Part shown: positions 49,928-49,952 of the stretch, in pieces
Layout of the letters: each line of letters starts with the position of its first letter
Position numbering within the stretch: position 1 is the stretch's first letter
NCBI RefSeq assembly: GCF_020165195.1
Contig: NZ_JAIUHR010000035.1
Span: forward strand, 1-49,952
DNA: 49,952 nucleotides
Source: Mesorhizobium sp. CA14
Lineage (GTDB): Bacteria > Pseudomonadota > Alphaproteobacteria > Rhizobiales > Rhizobiaceae
Direction: 5' to 3'
The notes under the pieces: generated by a model
Seen by the model: the letters and a program-made list of their open reading frames with translations, nothing else
The model's database searches: none
Told to the model about the DNA's origin: nothing
Made by a program: the position numbers and the translations under genes

Positions 49928-49952
49928 ATGGCCATTCTCCCCAACCCGGACC
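49928..49952 (+). CDS. Start of a truncated gene
   Basis: An ATG preceded by GGAAGGAAACGCG begins M-A-I-L-P-N-P-D at the very end of the window. Only eight codons are present, so the product cannot be identified; the strong ribosome site is the only support. Confidence 0.35.

Noticed and set aside
1..49952. CRISPR arrays, rRNA, toxin-antitoxin operons or prophage
   Set aside because: No regularly spaced repeats, no rRNA sequence and no phage structural genes were seen. The FitA-like domain in CoaBC has no PIN-domain toxin gene next to it, so it is not a toxin-antitoxin pair.

Overview
The window is a GC-rich chromosomal segment of an alphaproteobacterium of the order Hyphomicrobiales (Rhizobiales), most likely Mesorhizobium or a close relative. 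The clues are the gene order ubiE-ubiB-coaBC, a four-subunit sarcosine oxidase operon, an Aap-type amino-acid ABC transporter, DUF992, KTSC and TIGR02281-type proteins, and dispersed mosaic repeats built around GCAATTCC/GGAATTGC of the kind described as RIME elements in rhizobia. The species assignment is inference; no rRNA is present.

Layout. 98-3444 (minus): four overlapping genes for lipid-linked sugar chemistry (GT87 membrane glycosyltransferase, GT2 polyprenyl-phosphate glycosyltransferase, ChbG/YdjC deacetylase, GtrA flippase). 3670-10056: an acyl-CoA module with a quinone-oxidoreductase-like enzyme and an ACAD10/11-type acyl-CoA dehydrogenase (minus), then SDR, MaoC hydratase, APH-type kinase, SDR and a TetR regulator (plus). 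10135-10807: palindromic operators, a small secreted protein and a small acidic protein. 10880-16069 (minus): sarcosine oxidase soxBDAG. 16273-21798 (plus): a frameshifted YrdB/DUF2568 gene, an SDR, a SET protein, ribosomal protein S21, a TPR lipoprotein, a DUF992 protein and an MFS transporter. 21848-25805 (minus): ubiE, ubiB and a coaBC gene carrying an extra N-terminal ribbon-helix-helix domain. 25974-37188: nucleoside uptake and salvage (add and upp on plus; bmp, ABC ATPase, two permeases, cdd, punA and deoA on minus) with a few unrelated genes between. 37425-38531: two membrane proteins. 38988-39077: tRNA-Ser(GGA). 39079-46356: an integrase-less 7.3-kb island bounded by direct repeats of the tRNA 3' end, carrying a LysR regulator, a polar amino-acid ABC transporter and a MalY/PatB C-S lyase. 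46448-49952: KTSC protein, AlkB, a secreted protein, a solitary nuoD and a hypothetical gene.

How the genes work together. The nucleoside genes form a full route: BMP-type ABC import, deamination (Add, Cdd), phosphorolysis (PunA, DeoA) and uracil capture (Upp). The 3670-9251 module resembles the split form of ACAD10/ACAD11 (kinase plus dehydrogenase) linked to 4-hydroxy-acid breakdown. The 98-3444 module resembles Francisella FlmF2/NaxD aminosugar decoration of lipid A.

The observations I rate highest are the RHH-CoaBC fusion, whose promoter carries a FitA-type half-site over its -10 box, and the tRNA-bounded amino-acid transport island.
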